Positions 12,421-25,666 of a stretch of DNA of 64,000 bases are shown one piece after another (position 1 is the stretch's first letter; the number at the start of each line of letters is the position of its first letter). Position numbers and translations under genes: made by a program. The notes below the pieces were generated by a model. That model saw only the letters and a list, made by a program, of their open reading frames with translations. It was not told where the DNA came from and did not search any database. Source of the stretch: Kondoa malvinella (Eukaryota > Basidiomycota > Agaricostilbomycetes > Agaricostilbales > Kondoaceae); assembly GCA_039545315.1 (NCBI GenBank), contig BCIM01000009.1:372001-436000 (forward strand). The letters are read 5' to 3'.

Positions 12421-14209
12421 ATGAAGCGATCTATACTCAAGAGAGGAGCAAGGAACGCAGCGACTGTTCCAGCGACAGCGTCAACGAGCGGCAGACGATA
12501 CCTTGCCACAGTTCAAGACCCTCCTCAACCCGCTGCCAGAAAGACCTCAGGCTTTGGTGGATTGAGAGATCAAGACAGAATGTGAGTGTCTCCCCCTCTA
12601 TACACTGCTGTGCTGTTGTCGCAAAATCGAACAATTCTCATTTGTTGTCAACAGTTTCACGAATGCCTACATGAAGCACGATCACTTGCTCAAGGGCGCA
12701 AAAGCAAGAGGTGACTGGCATCGAACCAAAGACATTATCAACAAGGGCGATGCTTGGATCATTCAACAAATTAAAGACTCTGGTCTGCGCGGTCGAGGTG
12801 GTGCCGGTTTCCCATCTGGTCTCAAATGGTCAGCTTTCAACCCTAATCAAAAGTGCACAGCTGAAATCCAATCGATACAGGTCTTTTATGAACAAGCCAG
12901 GGTGGAAGGAAGCTGGCGGCGGCAAGCCCAGATATTTGGTAGTCAACGCAGACGAGGGAGAACCAGGGACATGCAAGGATCGAGAAATCATGCGTGGTGA
13001 CCCGCATAAACTGGTCGAAGGCTGTCTGGTTGCTGGTCGAGCTATGAACGCTACAGCTGGTCAGTTTGATCAGCGGATGACTTTTTGTCTGAGATCTGAC
13101 TTCTTCTGACAGCCTACATCTACATCCGAGGCGAGTTCTACCTCGAAGCAGCTCATTTGCAAGCCGCCATCAACGAAGCCTACAAGGATGGATTGATCGG
13201 CAAGAACGCCTGTGGTTCAGGCTACGATTTCGACGTCTACGTCCACCGTGGTGCCGGAGCCTACATTTGCGGTGAAGAAACAGCCCTCATCGAATCGCTC
13301 GAAGGCAAACAAGGCAAACCAAGACTCAAGCCTCCCTTCCCTGCTGATGTCGGTCTTTTCGGTTGCCCAACTACTGTAGCCAATGTCGAAACCGTCGCTG
13401 TGGCACCTACCATCATTCGAAGAGGTGCAAGCTGGTTCAACTCGATGGGTCGTGATCGAAACCAAGGAACAAAGCTCTTTTGCATCTCTGGTCACGTAAA
13501 CAACCCTTGTGTCGTCGAAGAAGAAATGTCTATGCCTTTGCGAGAGTTGATCGACAAGCATTGTGGAGGTGTACGTGGTGGATGGGATAACTTGCTCGGT
13601 ATCGTTCCAGGTGGTTCATCCGTTCCTATCTTGAACAAGGAACAATCGGAAGAAGCTTTGATGGACTTTGATTCGCTCAAGGATTTGGGATCGGGTCTAG
13701 GGACAGGCGCAGTCATTGTGATGGACAAGAGCACGGATGTCGTTGCGGCTATTGCGAGGTTCGCGAAATTCTACAAGCACGAATCATGTGGTCAATGCAC
13801 ACCTTGTCGTGAGGGTACTTCTTGGTTGGCGACTATGATGGATCGAATGGTTGAAGGCCGTGCTCATCCGAGGGAGATTGACATGATGTACGAGTTGACA
13901 AAGGAAATTGAGGGGTATGTCTTCCGTCTATTTTAATCGACTTCACTGACCAGATTGTCAGACACACTATTTGCGCACTCGGTGATGCCGCTGCATGGCC
14001 AGTTCAAGGTCTACTCAAGAATTTCAGACCAGAAGTCGAAGCTCGTATCGCTGCATTCGCCGAGAGGGAAGGCAAGGTCCTGTTCGGCGGTCATCTACAA
14101 GGTCACTCTATTGCTCCTGGTCTTCCTTTGCCAGAGAACGTAAGCTGTCTCGTGAACGCCTCGAAGGCTTGGCTGATTCGTTGTGCAGATGATTCCTGGT
14201 CAGCTCTAG
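12421..14209 (+). CDS. NDUFV1: NADH dehydrogenase (ubiquinone) flavoprotein 1, 51-kDa subunit
   Basis: This is the NADH-oxidising subunit of mitochondrial complex I. It binds FMN, NAD(H) and the N3 [4Fe-4S] cluster. Six exons (12421-12581, 12655-12828, 12881-13059, 13113-13914, 13962-14139, 14189-14209) give 504 residues. An Arg/Ala/Ser-rich mitochondrial presequence comes first. Then follow the FMN/NAD glycine motif [51 protein letters not shown] and the cluster ligands in [12 protein letters not shown]. The C-terminus [18 protein letters not shown] contributes the fourth cysteine. Introns are 47-73 nt. Intact and full length. Confidence 0.97.
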
Positions 14210-14355
14210 ATCTGACATGTGTTCATAGTATATATATTCTGCAATGCAGTGGTGTCACGATGCATTGTGCCACCTTTATGCGTGTTGTGACAAGCGAAAC
14301 AAGTCTATGATATTTCTCTTATCTTCATACCTCTATTAATCTGCCAAGTAAGCCG

Positions 14356-16028
<1,673 letters not shown>

Positions 16029-16393
16029 AGTAGCGAGGTGGTTGGAGTGGAAGGAAAGGTGTCATTTGTCATTCTGATGCCACAAGAGGGATTTGAAGAT
16101 GAGTAATCTGGCAAATAAACAACGTAAACAATGATAAACAAGCAGCGGCATGACGGTATCGGCTGGGCACAATTCGCCCCGGTGTTGTGCAGTGTTCTAC
16201 TAATAGGAAGTGAAGAGGACTGTGCTGGGTGTTGACAGTCAACGAGGCACGATCGGGCCAGGAAGTAAAGAAGGACGGATTGAAACAGGCAGAATGCGGA
16301 ACAAGACTGTCAGGAAGCGGGAGTGAGGAGAACGTGATCAAAGCATCTGGGAAGGTGCTGCTGCATGCGATGGGATAATCTTGTTCGAGAATT
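16029..16393. other. Intergenic
   Basis: Upstream of the flavin oxidoreductase and downstream of the PQ-loop gene. An open frame on the minus strand (16069-16404) shows no recognisable features and overlaps the PQ-loop stop. Confidence 0.5.
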
Positions 16394-17482
16394 CTAAGGA
16401 TCAACAGCGACGGTCCGCCTTCGTATCTTGATCATGTTCATCGCCCTTCGTCGAAGCCCGACAGTGTGGAAGACAGACGTTGAAGAATTGCTAGTCATAC
16501 TTGCTGTCTCGACTGCTTCTTGTCGCTCTATAGCTGGAGTAGCGTCGGCAGATTCTTTTTTCGCTTTGAGCCATGTTCGGAGATTGAAGAGTATTCCTAG
16601 TATGCCTATACCGATCCATAGAACAAGCTCGACAGCATAGATGGAGGCTCCTTCCACGTCTAGCGGCTGAACAACGGCTGATAGTTCATTTTAGTTTTGC
16701 AGATCCTGCTGCGTTTAGGATTGACATACCGACTGATATGAGAGACGTCAGATCACCTGCAGCGTCTAGAAAGACGAACAAGAAGCTGTTTCTTGCGTCA
16801 CATGCTGTCTCGTGGCGAGGTGTAAAGCATTACCTGATCCCCCTGACAGAACGATGCTCATAGATATCCCAATAGTGCCTCAACACTCCTAGCGCCAGTC
16901 CAACAGCAGACAATATAGCCATTGTCAAAAGATACGCGTGCGGCGCGCTCTGGTCTTGGCGAAGATAGAGGAAAGGTAAGATGCCCAACAGCTGAATACC
17001 GGCGCAGATGACACCCAGAAGAGAAGTGACCAAGCAGGTCCTGAGCATCGACCAGTGATGATCATAGTAGTACACTTGTCCCCATGTGACGAGACTAAGC
17101 GCGCAGAGGATTTGGGGTTGAATTTGCAATGCTATGCTCTTGTTCGAGAGGATGTTGTAGATGCCTAGTCTGTTTCGGCGTTGAGCCGCAGAAGAGCATA
17201 TACTGGTGGGCATACGGTATAGCAGCTCTGTACAATCCTTGTTAGGTTGTTTGGTCGACAAATCTTCGTGAATTGCAACTCACAAACTCCAAAGAAGCAT
17301 CATTGATGGCTGGAGGCCTTCTGTATGCGATGGCCGACGATAATTGATCCATATTTGCGGCAAGAGTTGAATAGACCAGAAGACTGCGCCTGTTTTGAGA
17401 GAGATCATGGGTTGAGCGCAGTCCAACCAGGCGTGTTCCTGCTGACCTAGTGTGCCGAATACGTCTGCTACGACAGAAGCCA
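16394..17482 (-). CDS. PQ-loop repeat membrane protein
   Basis: PQ-loop (SWEET/cystinosin-related) proteins have seven membrane helices and two Pro-Gln motifs and usually export amino acids or sugars from vacuoles. Both motifs are visible: VFWSIQLLPQIWINYRR followed by PSHTEGLQPSMMLLWS, and ALQIQPQILCALSLVTWGQV. Further hydrophobic helices follow, the last being IYAVELVLWIGIGILGILF, then a basic cytosolic tail ending at TAG 16396-16394. There are about four exons. The start ATG at 17482 gives MASVVADVF. The substrate cannot be read from the sequence; a vacuolar cationic amino acid exporter would fit the fungal family. Confidence 0.82.
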
Positions 17483-17814
17483 TATGCAACTAAGAGCGAG
17501 GGTGGTAGACTCTTATCGCAAGCTTATCGTTGCTTGTCTCAAACGGTCAAGTGGACAACTCGAGCCAGACCTGCGCTGAGATCCTGCAAAAGTAGCTGCT
17601 GCTTGCAAAAGCCCAACATGCAACATACAAGATCATCAGCTTGTCGGAACGAGCTGTGAAGGATTGACAATACATCTCCGCATTGGCAAAGCTCAGCTCA
17701 GCTCAGCGCTACGAGCAATTCATGGACTCTGACGCTATGCTACGAAAAGGTTTCATTGCATGACTCGATCGCCTGCTACTTGAATGCTGCTGCCCCGTAA
17801 CTGCGCCTTGTAAC

Positions 17815-18367
17815 CTAATACTTGCCATACTCGATGCTGATGAGCTGGCAACTGCAAACATCGTCAACAATTGGTCGACAGCTGCGCACACTTCCGAAAC
17901 TCACGAGGGGTCAACGGACAAGCAGTCACCATTTCCAGGTGGGAAGGTTCGACGTTGCGTGGTCGCAATTTGGCCTCCAGCAAACTTGCACTTTTGAGCA
18001 ACCCAGAGATTGGCGTCTAATGGAGTCATCATCAGCTTCAAGGATGGGACAATGAGGAGAAGAAACTGACAGTCATCGGCGCTGAACCTCATCGAATTGG
18101 CTCTGCCGCTGACGGCCAGAGACTTGGCTTGACCCCTTCCCAAACTAGACAGAACTACTATCAGACCACTCTGCATCGATGAAATCTGTTCTCTTACCTG
18201 TTCTCATCCCTCGAGGCTAATCTATTCCAGCTGGTTCTGCATCCACCAGGAGAGGCTCCGTCGTTGACGCCTACTTGTTTCTTTTCGGCATATGCTCTGA
18301 TACGGATGGTAGCAACGGCTAGGTTGCAGCCGAAAGCAAGCATCAGAATGAAGGCAGCGAATTTCAT
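17815..18367 (-). CDS. Small secreted cysteine-containing protein A
   Basis: No family recognised. Four exons (18367-18198, 18144-18071, 18016-17905, 17851-17815) give 130 residues. The N-terminus is a signal peptide (MKFAAFILMLAFGCNLAVA), so the mature protein begins near TIRIRAY. It has four cysteines (C43, C91, C113, C120) and ends ISIEYGKY. Intron phases are 2, 1, 2, and intron lengths 53, 54 and 53 nt. The protein at 33655-34154 shares the post-signal IRI motif, four cysteines in similar spacing, the exon-size pattern and the intron phases, so the two are paralogs. A small secreted effector-like or wall-associated role is an inference from size and secretion only. Confidence 0.72.
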
Positions 18368-18753
18368 ATCTTTCGAGGGTGCCTGTAGATGAGTGGTGAG
18401 AGGAGAAGAGAGCGAGAGCTGCAAGAGGCTATAATAGGCCTGTTCCTCGGCGCAACAGCCGTATGTCGTCAAGGCGAACGCGAGCTAGTATCATCGATCA
18501 TCTGACACTTCTTACTGGATGGAACTTTCGAATCGGAGATCCGGCGCCATTACTGGAGTAATACACCATTGGTTGCCACTGTTGCCTACACGACACACAG
18601 CTTCATTGATTGTACCCTCCGCTCATGTGTCGATACGGCTAAGTTTGAAACTCTTGCTCGTCGTTTCAACATCAGTTGTCAGGCACGCACTTTCCTGGCA
18701 GTGAAGATATGATGTACATTGGTAGACCATAGTATATTTGCATTGACTATGCC
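18368..18753. other. Intergenic
   Basis: Promoter side of secreted protein A and 3' flank of the CUE-domain gene. No gene or repeat seen. Confidence 0.55.
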
Positions 18754-20738
18754 TTATCCCATCATACCGCCTCTGGTCTTCTTGTCGTGCCCTCTTTGTC
18801 TCCTTTGATGCGCACCACGCTGCCCACCGCCTCTACCCCTCTCTGGACCTCCTCTCGATGGCCCACCTCTGCCTCTGCCTCTTGAATGCCCTCTCGAGCT
18901 GCTGGGTTCGGGCGCAGCGTTCGACGAGCGATTACCAGTCCATTCGAAAGCAGCTAGTCGTTTCTGTTTCTTTGGCTATGCACACATCATCAATCTTGTC
19001 TTCCGATGGAAAGGGAAAAGCTCACATCTCTGTCCAACTGCTTGCCCCAACTTTCTATCAGATCGCTCGCTCCGTCTCCTTTCCAACCAGCATTTTTCAA
19101 CGACTCCATCAACTCGGCCCTAGCTTTCGTTACTGGCTTTCCTTTATTCCTCAACAAGACTTCCAATCCATGCTCCACATAAGCCCTACTCAAGACCTCA
19201 ACAACCCTCTCACTAAACACTGCACTATGCTCTTCCTCTTCCTCCTCCTCATCATCACCTCCAGTTGCTGCTAGACCATAATCATCCCATTCATCCACCA
19301 CGACTTTCCCGCCTGTTACCGCTCTTCCAGAATCCCATTCTTCTTCTTGTTCATACTCTTCTTCGTCCGATTCGTGTTCGGCCATAGCTATGATAGTAGC
19401 TTTGAGTTCAGAAGATATATTGGTGTTTGCTTCAACTCTACGGGCGAAATGGTCCGACGTGAGTGGTTGAGAATCGTAAATGTTTGCTCGTTGTGATAAA
19501 AGCGTAGGAGCTGGAGTAAAGGCTTCAGCGGAGGGATTGAATGATGATGAAGGTGACATTGCTGGTGCGAAGGATGGAGCTGACGGGTCGAATTTGCTTG
19601 GTGATAGCAGAGGCGGACTTTGTATCGAAGGGGAGAACGTAGCTGCTGATGGATTGAGGGGCGATGGTAGTGTACCTTCTAAGATGGATTGAATGAGCTT
19701 TTCAGAGTTATAGGTTGCGTTAGAGTGGAAAGCTGGCAATGCGAATGCTTGAGTGAGGAATTCATCTGTTTGATCAGGTAGGACCGCTTGAACAGCTTCG
19801 ATAGCTTCTTGCAATGCACCAGAGAGAGGCTGTACACAGATTCGTCAAATGAACATCATACGATGCAAACGAGCGAATCTGCGCACCTTTGGTCCTCCAG
19901 CATTGAGCAGATCAAGCATCTTTCCGTTTGCACCCTGCATACTCGCCAAACTACTTTTAATATACTGCAGCCTTTCATCTCCCTTTGCGCTGCTGTCGAC
20001 TCTCTCGCTAAACCAGCTCGACACATTCAAATAGCCTTCCAAATCCATCAACAAGTTGTTCCCTAGCTCATCACCATTCGATTCCGGTAGATCGAGCAAC
20101 GATATCATTAGATCTGATAGTGCTTCTACTTCTGCCAATGAGAGGGGGAAGTACGTTTCTAGACAGGTCGAGAAAGTCGCCAATAGGTCGATTCTCGCAT
20201 TCAGGTACTTCTTTCCATCTTCCGACATTGGTTCGACAGAGATACGCTTGAGTAAACTAGCTGAATGCGAGTATAACGTAGCGAGGGGTAACAGATAGTC
20301 CTTCTTTGCCATGATCGATGCTGCAGATGTAGAAGTCCATACGAGGCACACCAGCATATGCGCTATTCTCGAGATCCGATCCAGATGCAGCATAGTAAGA
20401 TGTTTCGTTTCGCTCAAGCTCTCCATTTGCTGTACAAGACCACGCAGAATGGCTTCAAGTTGATCAGAAGGACCTTTTTCGACAATTTGACTGATGATGG
20501 ATCGATTCCTCTTTGCGAAACAGTTGGCAAGCGGTACAAGGGAGCTCCACTGAGGTTTCCATGCTGAAGCAGCTAGCTTTTGAGCGAGCAACAAATACAA
20601 CCGTCGAGATTCTTGCTCGTCATGCGTTGAGAATTGATGTGCGAGCGTGTATTCGTCCAACGCAGCGACGAGGAGGGGTATCAAATCATCTGGTATCGCT
20701 TCTAAGCGCAAGGTCTTGTCCAAAATCGCAGCTTGCAT
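18754..20738 (-). CDS. CUE3: CUE-domain protein, ASCC2/Cue3 homolog, with PAM2-like motifs
   Basis: Cue3/ASCC2 binds ubiquitin on collided ribosomes within the complex that dissociates them. Exon 1 (20738-19887) encodes 284 helical residues. A 57-nt intron is followed by the CUE domain (about residues 290-337; AIEAVQAVLPDQTDEFLTQA, ending IQSILEGTLP). Just after it lie three repeats of the PAM2 pattern: LNPSAATFSP (342-351), FDPSAPSFAP (364-373) and FNPSAEAFTP (381-390). An acidic stretch, a helical segment (VVEVLSRAYVEHGLEVLLRN) and a last exon with KKQKRLAAFEW and an RGG-rich tail complete the protein. PAM2 motifs bind the MLLE domain of poly(A)-binding protein. Divergent from LSM2. Confidence 0.82.
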
Positions 20739-20847
20739 CGTTGAACACGGTCAAGCTGCAACAGCCAAAACTTCTCTCAACATGGTCTGTCAGACAAGCA
20801 AGCAATCGGCGTTTACGCTGATCTCGTACCTTTCTGCCGCACAGTTG
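20739..20847. promoter_or_regulatory. Shared divergent promoter of CUE3 and LSM2
   Basis: Only 109 bp lie between opposed start codons, so the two RNA-metabolism genes share this promoter region. No motif was identified. Confidence 0.5.
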
Positions 20848-21367
20848 ATGTTCTCAGCTTTCAAAACGCTCACGTATTTAGACTTTGCCTCACCCAAATG
20901 GTCAACATGCTCATTTGAACGCTACAGGGATCAAAAAGTGATAGTAGAGCTCAAGAATGATTTGGCTATCGAGGTGCGCTCCCTATTGCCCTTCTCGTAT
21001 CACGAGTACAGGATCAAGAGCGGCGTACAGGGCGTGTTGAAATCAGTCGACCAATTCTTAAACATCAAACTAGACAAGATTAGCGTACAAGACCCAGAAA
21101 GGCATCCACATCTTGTTCGTCTTCCCTATATCTCGTTGCTCGTATCTCTCAGCTGATGCAAAGGGATTAATGCGTACAGGCAGCAGTGAAGAATTGTTTC
21201 ATTCGAGGCAGCGTGGTTCGCTATGTTCAGTTACCGAAAGAAGCCGTGGATGTGAGCTTGTTGGAGGATGCGACGAGACGAGGTCAGCATCATAAGATGT
21301 GCATTTCGGCTTTGAGCTGATGCATGATTTGGTCCTGACAGAGAACTCGGGTGAAGGCAAACGGTAG
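20848..21367 (+). CDS. LSM2: U6 snRNA-associated Sm-like protein LSM2
   Basis: LSM2 is a subunit of the Lsm2-8 ring on U6 snRNA and of the Lsm1-7 ring in mRNA decapping. Five exons joined at consensus sites give 94 residues, the usual size. Sm1 (VIVELKNDLAIEGVLKSVDQ, then FLNIKLDKI) and Sm2 (NCFIRGSVVRYVQLP) motifs are complete, followed by LLEDATRRE. The start ATG 20848 gives MFSAFKTL, matching the family N-terminus. Introns interrupt after codon 8, after AIE, after HPHL and within the C-terminal tail. Intact. Confidence 0.95.
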
Positions 21368-21378
21368 CGTTGACGTTT

Positions 21379-22349
21379 TCAAGCGGTACAAAGAGTCGTT
21401 ATTGGTCTTTGTACCTGCGCTGCTGGCTCTTGCAATCGGCAATGGGACAGAGTGACCGATAGGATTTGTACAACACAAGAATGCAAATGGAACGTCAGAG
21501 GGGTTCTAGCAGCCCTTGTTTCAAGCCTTTCTGTACAACTGCTCCCATTCTGATTGAAGCATCTATGCACAAACTGAGCATCGTCGAGTTCAGCGTAGAA
21601 TATAGGACCAACACTCATCAGCACCTCGTCATGCAACTGCCCTTCGTAATACCAACTCTGCCTTAAACGACCTTCTTCCACTGTTGTTCATGTATCAAAA
21701 TACATCCACAGCAGGACAAAGTAAGAATTCCTTACCAAAGCCTAATTTCCAGACAGATAATCCAAAGAAACGCGATTCAGATTACTCAAAACATAACCCA
21801 GCATAAGGTAAAGATAGAGGGATAATCAGAAGGAGCAAACCCACAAATCAAGGAAAGCGCGTTCAAGCATCCAAGTAATAGCTTCACTCCCTAGACCTTT
21901 ACCGACTTTATCGCTCAAGAACAGCACACCAAGCACAGCGTCTCTTTGACGTAAATTCCTCGCTAAAGGAGTCATGCGCGCGTTCAGGTGCAACAACCCT
22001 ACATCTTGATTCGTGGTTTTATCAACTAGGATAGCGCCAAAAAGGCCATTGGAAACAGTTTCTAATCGAGCTGATAATTGTTTTCTGTTGGATAGCTGAG
22101 TGGTAGGTCGACCACTGGCTAGAGAAGCAAGAGAATCCTGGATCTATTGCTCGGCAGTACAGACGTGGCATATCAGAGAGCATCGTAAGGAATTAGCTGG
22201 TTGTTTGCTCTTGAGAGAGAGAGAGCAGCGCTAGACACATGTACGCTAATGTCTCCGGGCAGCCTTGTTGACCATAGGAGAATCAGTCGAACGTGCAGCT
22301 GACCAGTCTCCATATAGGCCTGTTGTGTAGATGTCATTGAGAGTGTCAT
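21379..22349 (-). pseudogene. GNAT-family N-acetyltransferase, probably disrupted
   Basis: RimJ/RimL-like GNAT enzymes transfer acetyl from acetyl-CoA to amines. The core is clear: GLLHLNARMTP, then the acetyl-CoA loop region LGVLFLSDKVGKGLGSEAIT, LERAFLDFNLNRVSLDYLSG and GFVEEGRLRQSWYYEGQLHD. Between LDYLSGN and KLGFVEEG the family normally has about eight more residues. Here these are missing, the two parts are in different frames, and the upstream frame hits TAG (about 21742). A deletion through an AAA microhomology would explain it. The 5' exon (ATG 22349) and the 3' end are uncertain. If an unusual intron restores the frame, the gene could still work. Confidence 0.55.
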
Positions 22350-22419
22350 CGCAGCGACAGTGCAACAATGCCCAATTGAGCGAACTTCGACGTTGGCAAC
22401 AGCTTGACCAGATGTAACG

Positions 22420-23199
22420 ATGCAAGCGCCAGATTCAAGCTACAGGCATCATCCACCCAACAGTGTAGCTTCTACCTCTTCCACAACCCAATTATACAGC
22501 CCTTCATTCAGCCAAGCCAGTTCTTCGCCCGGGTTAGACGAAGTACTCGAAGACGACATTAATTGGGACGCGGCGGACGAAGACAGCGACGTAGCGGAAG
22601 AAAGAGAGAACGATGAATTGTTTGAACAAGCTCAATCTGTCGTTGATGCGAAAGCCAACAGCGAGATGAAATTGCATACTGTAGGCCAAGATAGAGAAGA
22701 TGTCCTCAAAATGAGCTTGTTCAAGGCTAAAACGCACTCAAAGGGTCCGTCTTATACTGCACTATACCTTTAGTCACTGACTCACACTCGTTCAGAACCA
22801 TTAACGGCCATTCCAGACATTTTCTACTCTTACCTCGAACACCTAGACGCGACAGAATGGATGTATCCCACACCAGCAACTTTTCAACCCGCTTATTACG
22901 CAGATAACGCTCATCTCCCTCCTTCAGCTACTTTCTCACAGCAACAACAGCCCAAAAGGAACTTGGACTTGCCTGAATTCGTTCGTCGGTCAGAGATGGA
23001 TTGGGGTAGCCAGATGGATAACCTGTACGATGTGGATCCTTTACGTGCTTTGGGTCATGCGGATGAGGACGAAGGAGCAAGGGAGTTGATTAGGGAAGCA
23101 GCTGCAGAGTTGGAATTGAGTTTTAGTAGACCTGCTGGGACGGCCGGATTAGGTGGGCATTTGGAGAGGGGCGTGAGCAGGTTGGGTATGCTGGGATGA
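22420..23199 (+). CDS. Unknown acidic protein
   Basis: Not recognised. Two exons (about 22420-22744, 22797-23199; 52-nt intron) encode about 240 residues. The N-terminal 40 are Ser/Thr/Pro-rich. An acidic helical stretch follows (VLEDDINWDAADEDSDVAEE) with ENDELFEQAQ. The second exon starts EPLTAIPDIFYSYLEHLDAT and contains aromatic residues (EWMYPTPATFQPAYY), a short Gln run and a C-terminal helix with ARELIREAAAELEL. There is no signal peptide or membrane segment. It is divergent from the GNAT gene by 70 bp. Confidence 0.62.
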
Positions 23200-23700
23200 T
23201 CCCAAATTGGGACATATTGATTTAGGTGAGTTGATTGACTATGCAGCTGGATAAAAGCTGAGGAACAGTCTTCCGTCTCACAGATCCAGCGGAAGCCGCC
23301 ACGTTCGCAGACGAAGGTGTATGAAGAAGGAGCTCTTTCACGAATACAAGTCTATGCTGGCCATACATACATTCGGGCAAACAATGAGGTATGACGAGCT
23401 CTGCAGTGCGTTCTTGGAGCTTACTTTTACGCCATGGCTTGCACAGATGCTCGAGGCGGAAGATAGCTGCGGACGCATATGCGCGACGAGATTGATGCAA
23501 TAGTCACAACGAGCATGCGTAACAAAGGAAGCAACGCCTGGGCCTGAGAAACAGAGCGCTCGCCAGTCGATAAACGCTCGCATAGACAGATATACAATAG
23601 ACAACAACAGTGACTACCAGTTATTGTGTGAGCGAGAGAGAGAGCGTCAGAAGCGAGAATGTGTACAATAGTGAACCGGCTTGGAATTGCAGCAGAAGCA
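23200..23700. other. Intergenic, convergent 3' flanks
   Basis: Between two convergent unknown genes. A 60-codon open frame (23321-23503, +) and minus-strand shadows have no family signature. A short GAGAGA run occurs near 23630. Confidence 0.5.
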
Positions 23701-24891
23701 TTAATCATGAACACCCATCGTAAGCGCTTGAGACTTTGCATACGGATTGTTGGTTAGGGCAAGAGACGGCAGATACCGTTGAGTCTTCTGCCAGGTCGTT
23801 TCTCGTTCGATTGCTTCAATATGATCATATAGCCCGAGATGAATGGCCTGAACGATACCAATTTTGCCATAAGGACCGTAATTGCGGTAGAAGCCAGGAT
23901 GGATAGTCTCTAGTATGGTGCCCCACGACGAACCGAAAGAGGGAGGTTTTTGGCTATGAATGAGTACTTGGTCCCGAGTATCGAAGCATACATGAATGAC
24001 CATTTGTCCATCAACCACGCCGCCGGAAATGGTCATATGAGGGGGGTTGTACAGGTTCTGGCGAAGTTGAGCATGAAGGTCATCTTCAAGACAGGTCACC
24101 ATGTGGACAGAAACAGCAGTATCTGCTCAGTCATAAGCGGTGCTCGACGCGGATGATTAGTAATCAGTCTGCTTACCGTAATTACCGGGCATGATGCCTG
24201 GCAGGGCAGTTACATGCTTTGCGGATACCAATGTCTTCAAGATCCAATGATAGCTTTTAATTGGCTGCCATTTCTGTTCATGGATGTAATGATGCACACT
24301 GTATAGTGGTATAGGCAGGTTCGGATGATTGGCTTTAATGTTCTCGGCCACGGCATTCCATTCTGTGTATACCGGGGTAGGAGAACGCTGACTCCGGCCT
24401 AAAGCAAGCTCCATCCTGGTGGCCTGCTCTTGGTGAGAGAGCATTTTTACATCAGGACGAGCAGGTCGCTGGGGTTTCGGAATGTATATAGACTTGACTG
24501 GTACAGATGAACCGGGAGCGTGGTGTACAATCGGAGCAATCAGAGGCCCTGGCGTTGCGCGCTGGACTAATCCGGGTGTCATTGAATAGGGCAATTTTGC
24601 GGGACTTGAATGCAATGCTATCGCATGACTGGGACTTGCATGCGTGGTACGCTGCTGCTCGTTTGGATGAGCAGATACGTTAGAAGCCGGTGATGCTCGA
24701 CTGGGCCCGGGCTGCACTGAATACCGACTAGAAGGAGACATTGGAGGGGGTGGGCCAGTGTGAGGTGTCACTTGGTGCGCTCCTTGATGACTCGAATGAG
24801 CATGGGCAGAAGCAGTAGTGATGGGAGGCGGTGCAACTTTCGCTCGTCTAACGGAGGCTGGACAGGCCGTTTCTAGGTTACTGGGACGCAT
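23701..24891 (-). CDS. Unknown protein with Pro/His/Ser-rich N-terminus
   Basis: Not recognised. The first exon (24891 to about 24170) starts at ATG. It gives about 150 residues of Pro/Ser/His-rich disordered sequence, then a folded-looking part (TPVYTEWNAVAENIKANHPN, LYSVHHYIHEQKWQPIKSYH). After one intron (about 24170-24125), the second exon encodes about 140 residues with mixed helices and strands (DDLHAQLRQNLYNPPHMTIS, GKIGIVQAIHLGLYDHIEAI), ending at TAA 23703-23701. No known domain is visible. It is probably a nuclear or cytoplasmic regulatory protein, but this is only a composition-based guess. Confidence 0.6.
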
Positions 24892-25666
24892 AGCTTGACT
24901 TTGACAGCAAACAGGAGTAGCTCTGAGCGAGTGGGTTACTTGCGAGCCCGGTAATGGAGTATGCAGCAGAAAGAAAAGGGATATTGGCTAGTTTGCGAGA
25001 AATGGCCAAAGGAACGGCTTAAATACAGGATCAAGTCTTCAAGAGGCAATAAGATATAAGCGGAAGGAGAGAGAGCGGCCGTCTGGAATGAAAGCCAGCA
25101 GCAGAAGACAGACTTCGCGAGAGCGAGCTCAGATCTGTCCGGCAAGAGAGGCGCTGCAATTCACGGCGGCAATGTCATAAGAGGCCGCCTTCTTCTTGAG
25201 CTGAGCTAGGCCGCGGATATGCATTGCGAGGCTGCAGGATCACCGCTACCGAAAGTGATGCAAATTCAAAAAATTCCGTATCCATCGTGTTCTCAAACAG
25301 TCAATACCTGATACCACAACATGTCTACAATCGTAGGGCTGCCCTTTCCAAGCTCAGAATACGTCTGATTTGTTGGAATCCGTGCGCCTACAGTCAAGTG
25401 AGCCAAAGCGGTGACATACGTAAAAATCGCAATTGACGCACGGCAATGCAGAGACCGAAATGCACGCTGGCGATGGTGACCAGAAGGCTACCCACGTCAG
25501 CCCAGAGGACAACAGGGAGAACCTGTCAGTTTCCATGATGCTGGGAGTATTACATGCTGAGAATATTTCATCGACAGTGCCGGTACTAAGGACACTACCC
25601 ACCACCTAGACGGTGCGTGTTACTCGCCGTAATCCCAGAGTATCGACTCATGGCCTAGCAGACAAG
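24892..25666. other. Intergenic, divergent promoters
   Basis: A 775-bp spacer between divergent genes. Open frames on both strands (25224-25436 +, 24936-25145 -, 25354-25605 -) lack codon or motif support. No repeat seen. Confidence 0.5.
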
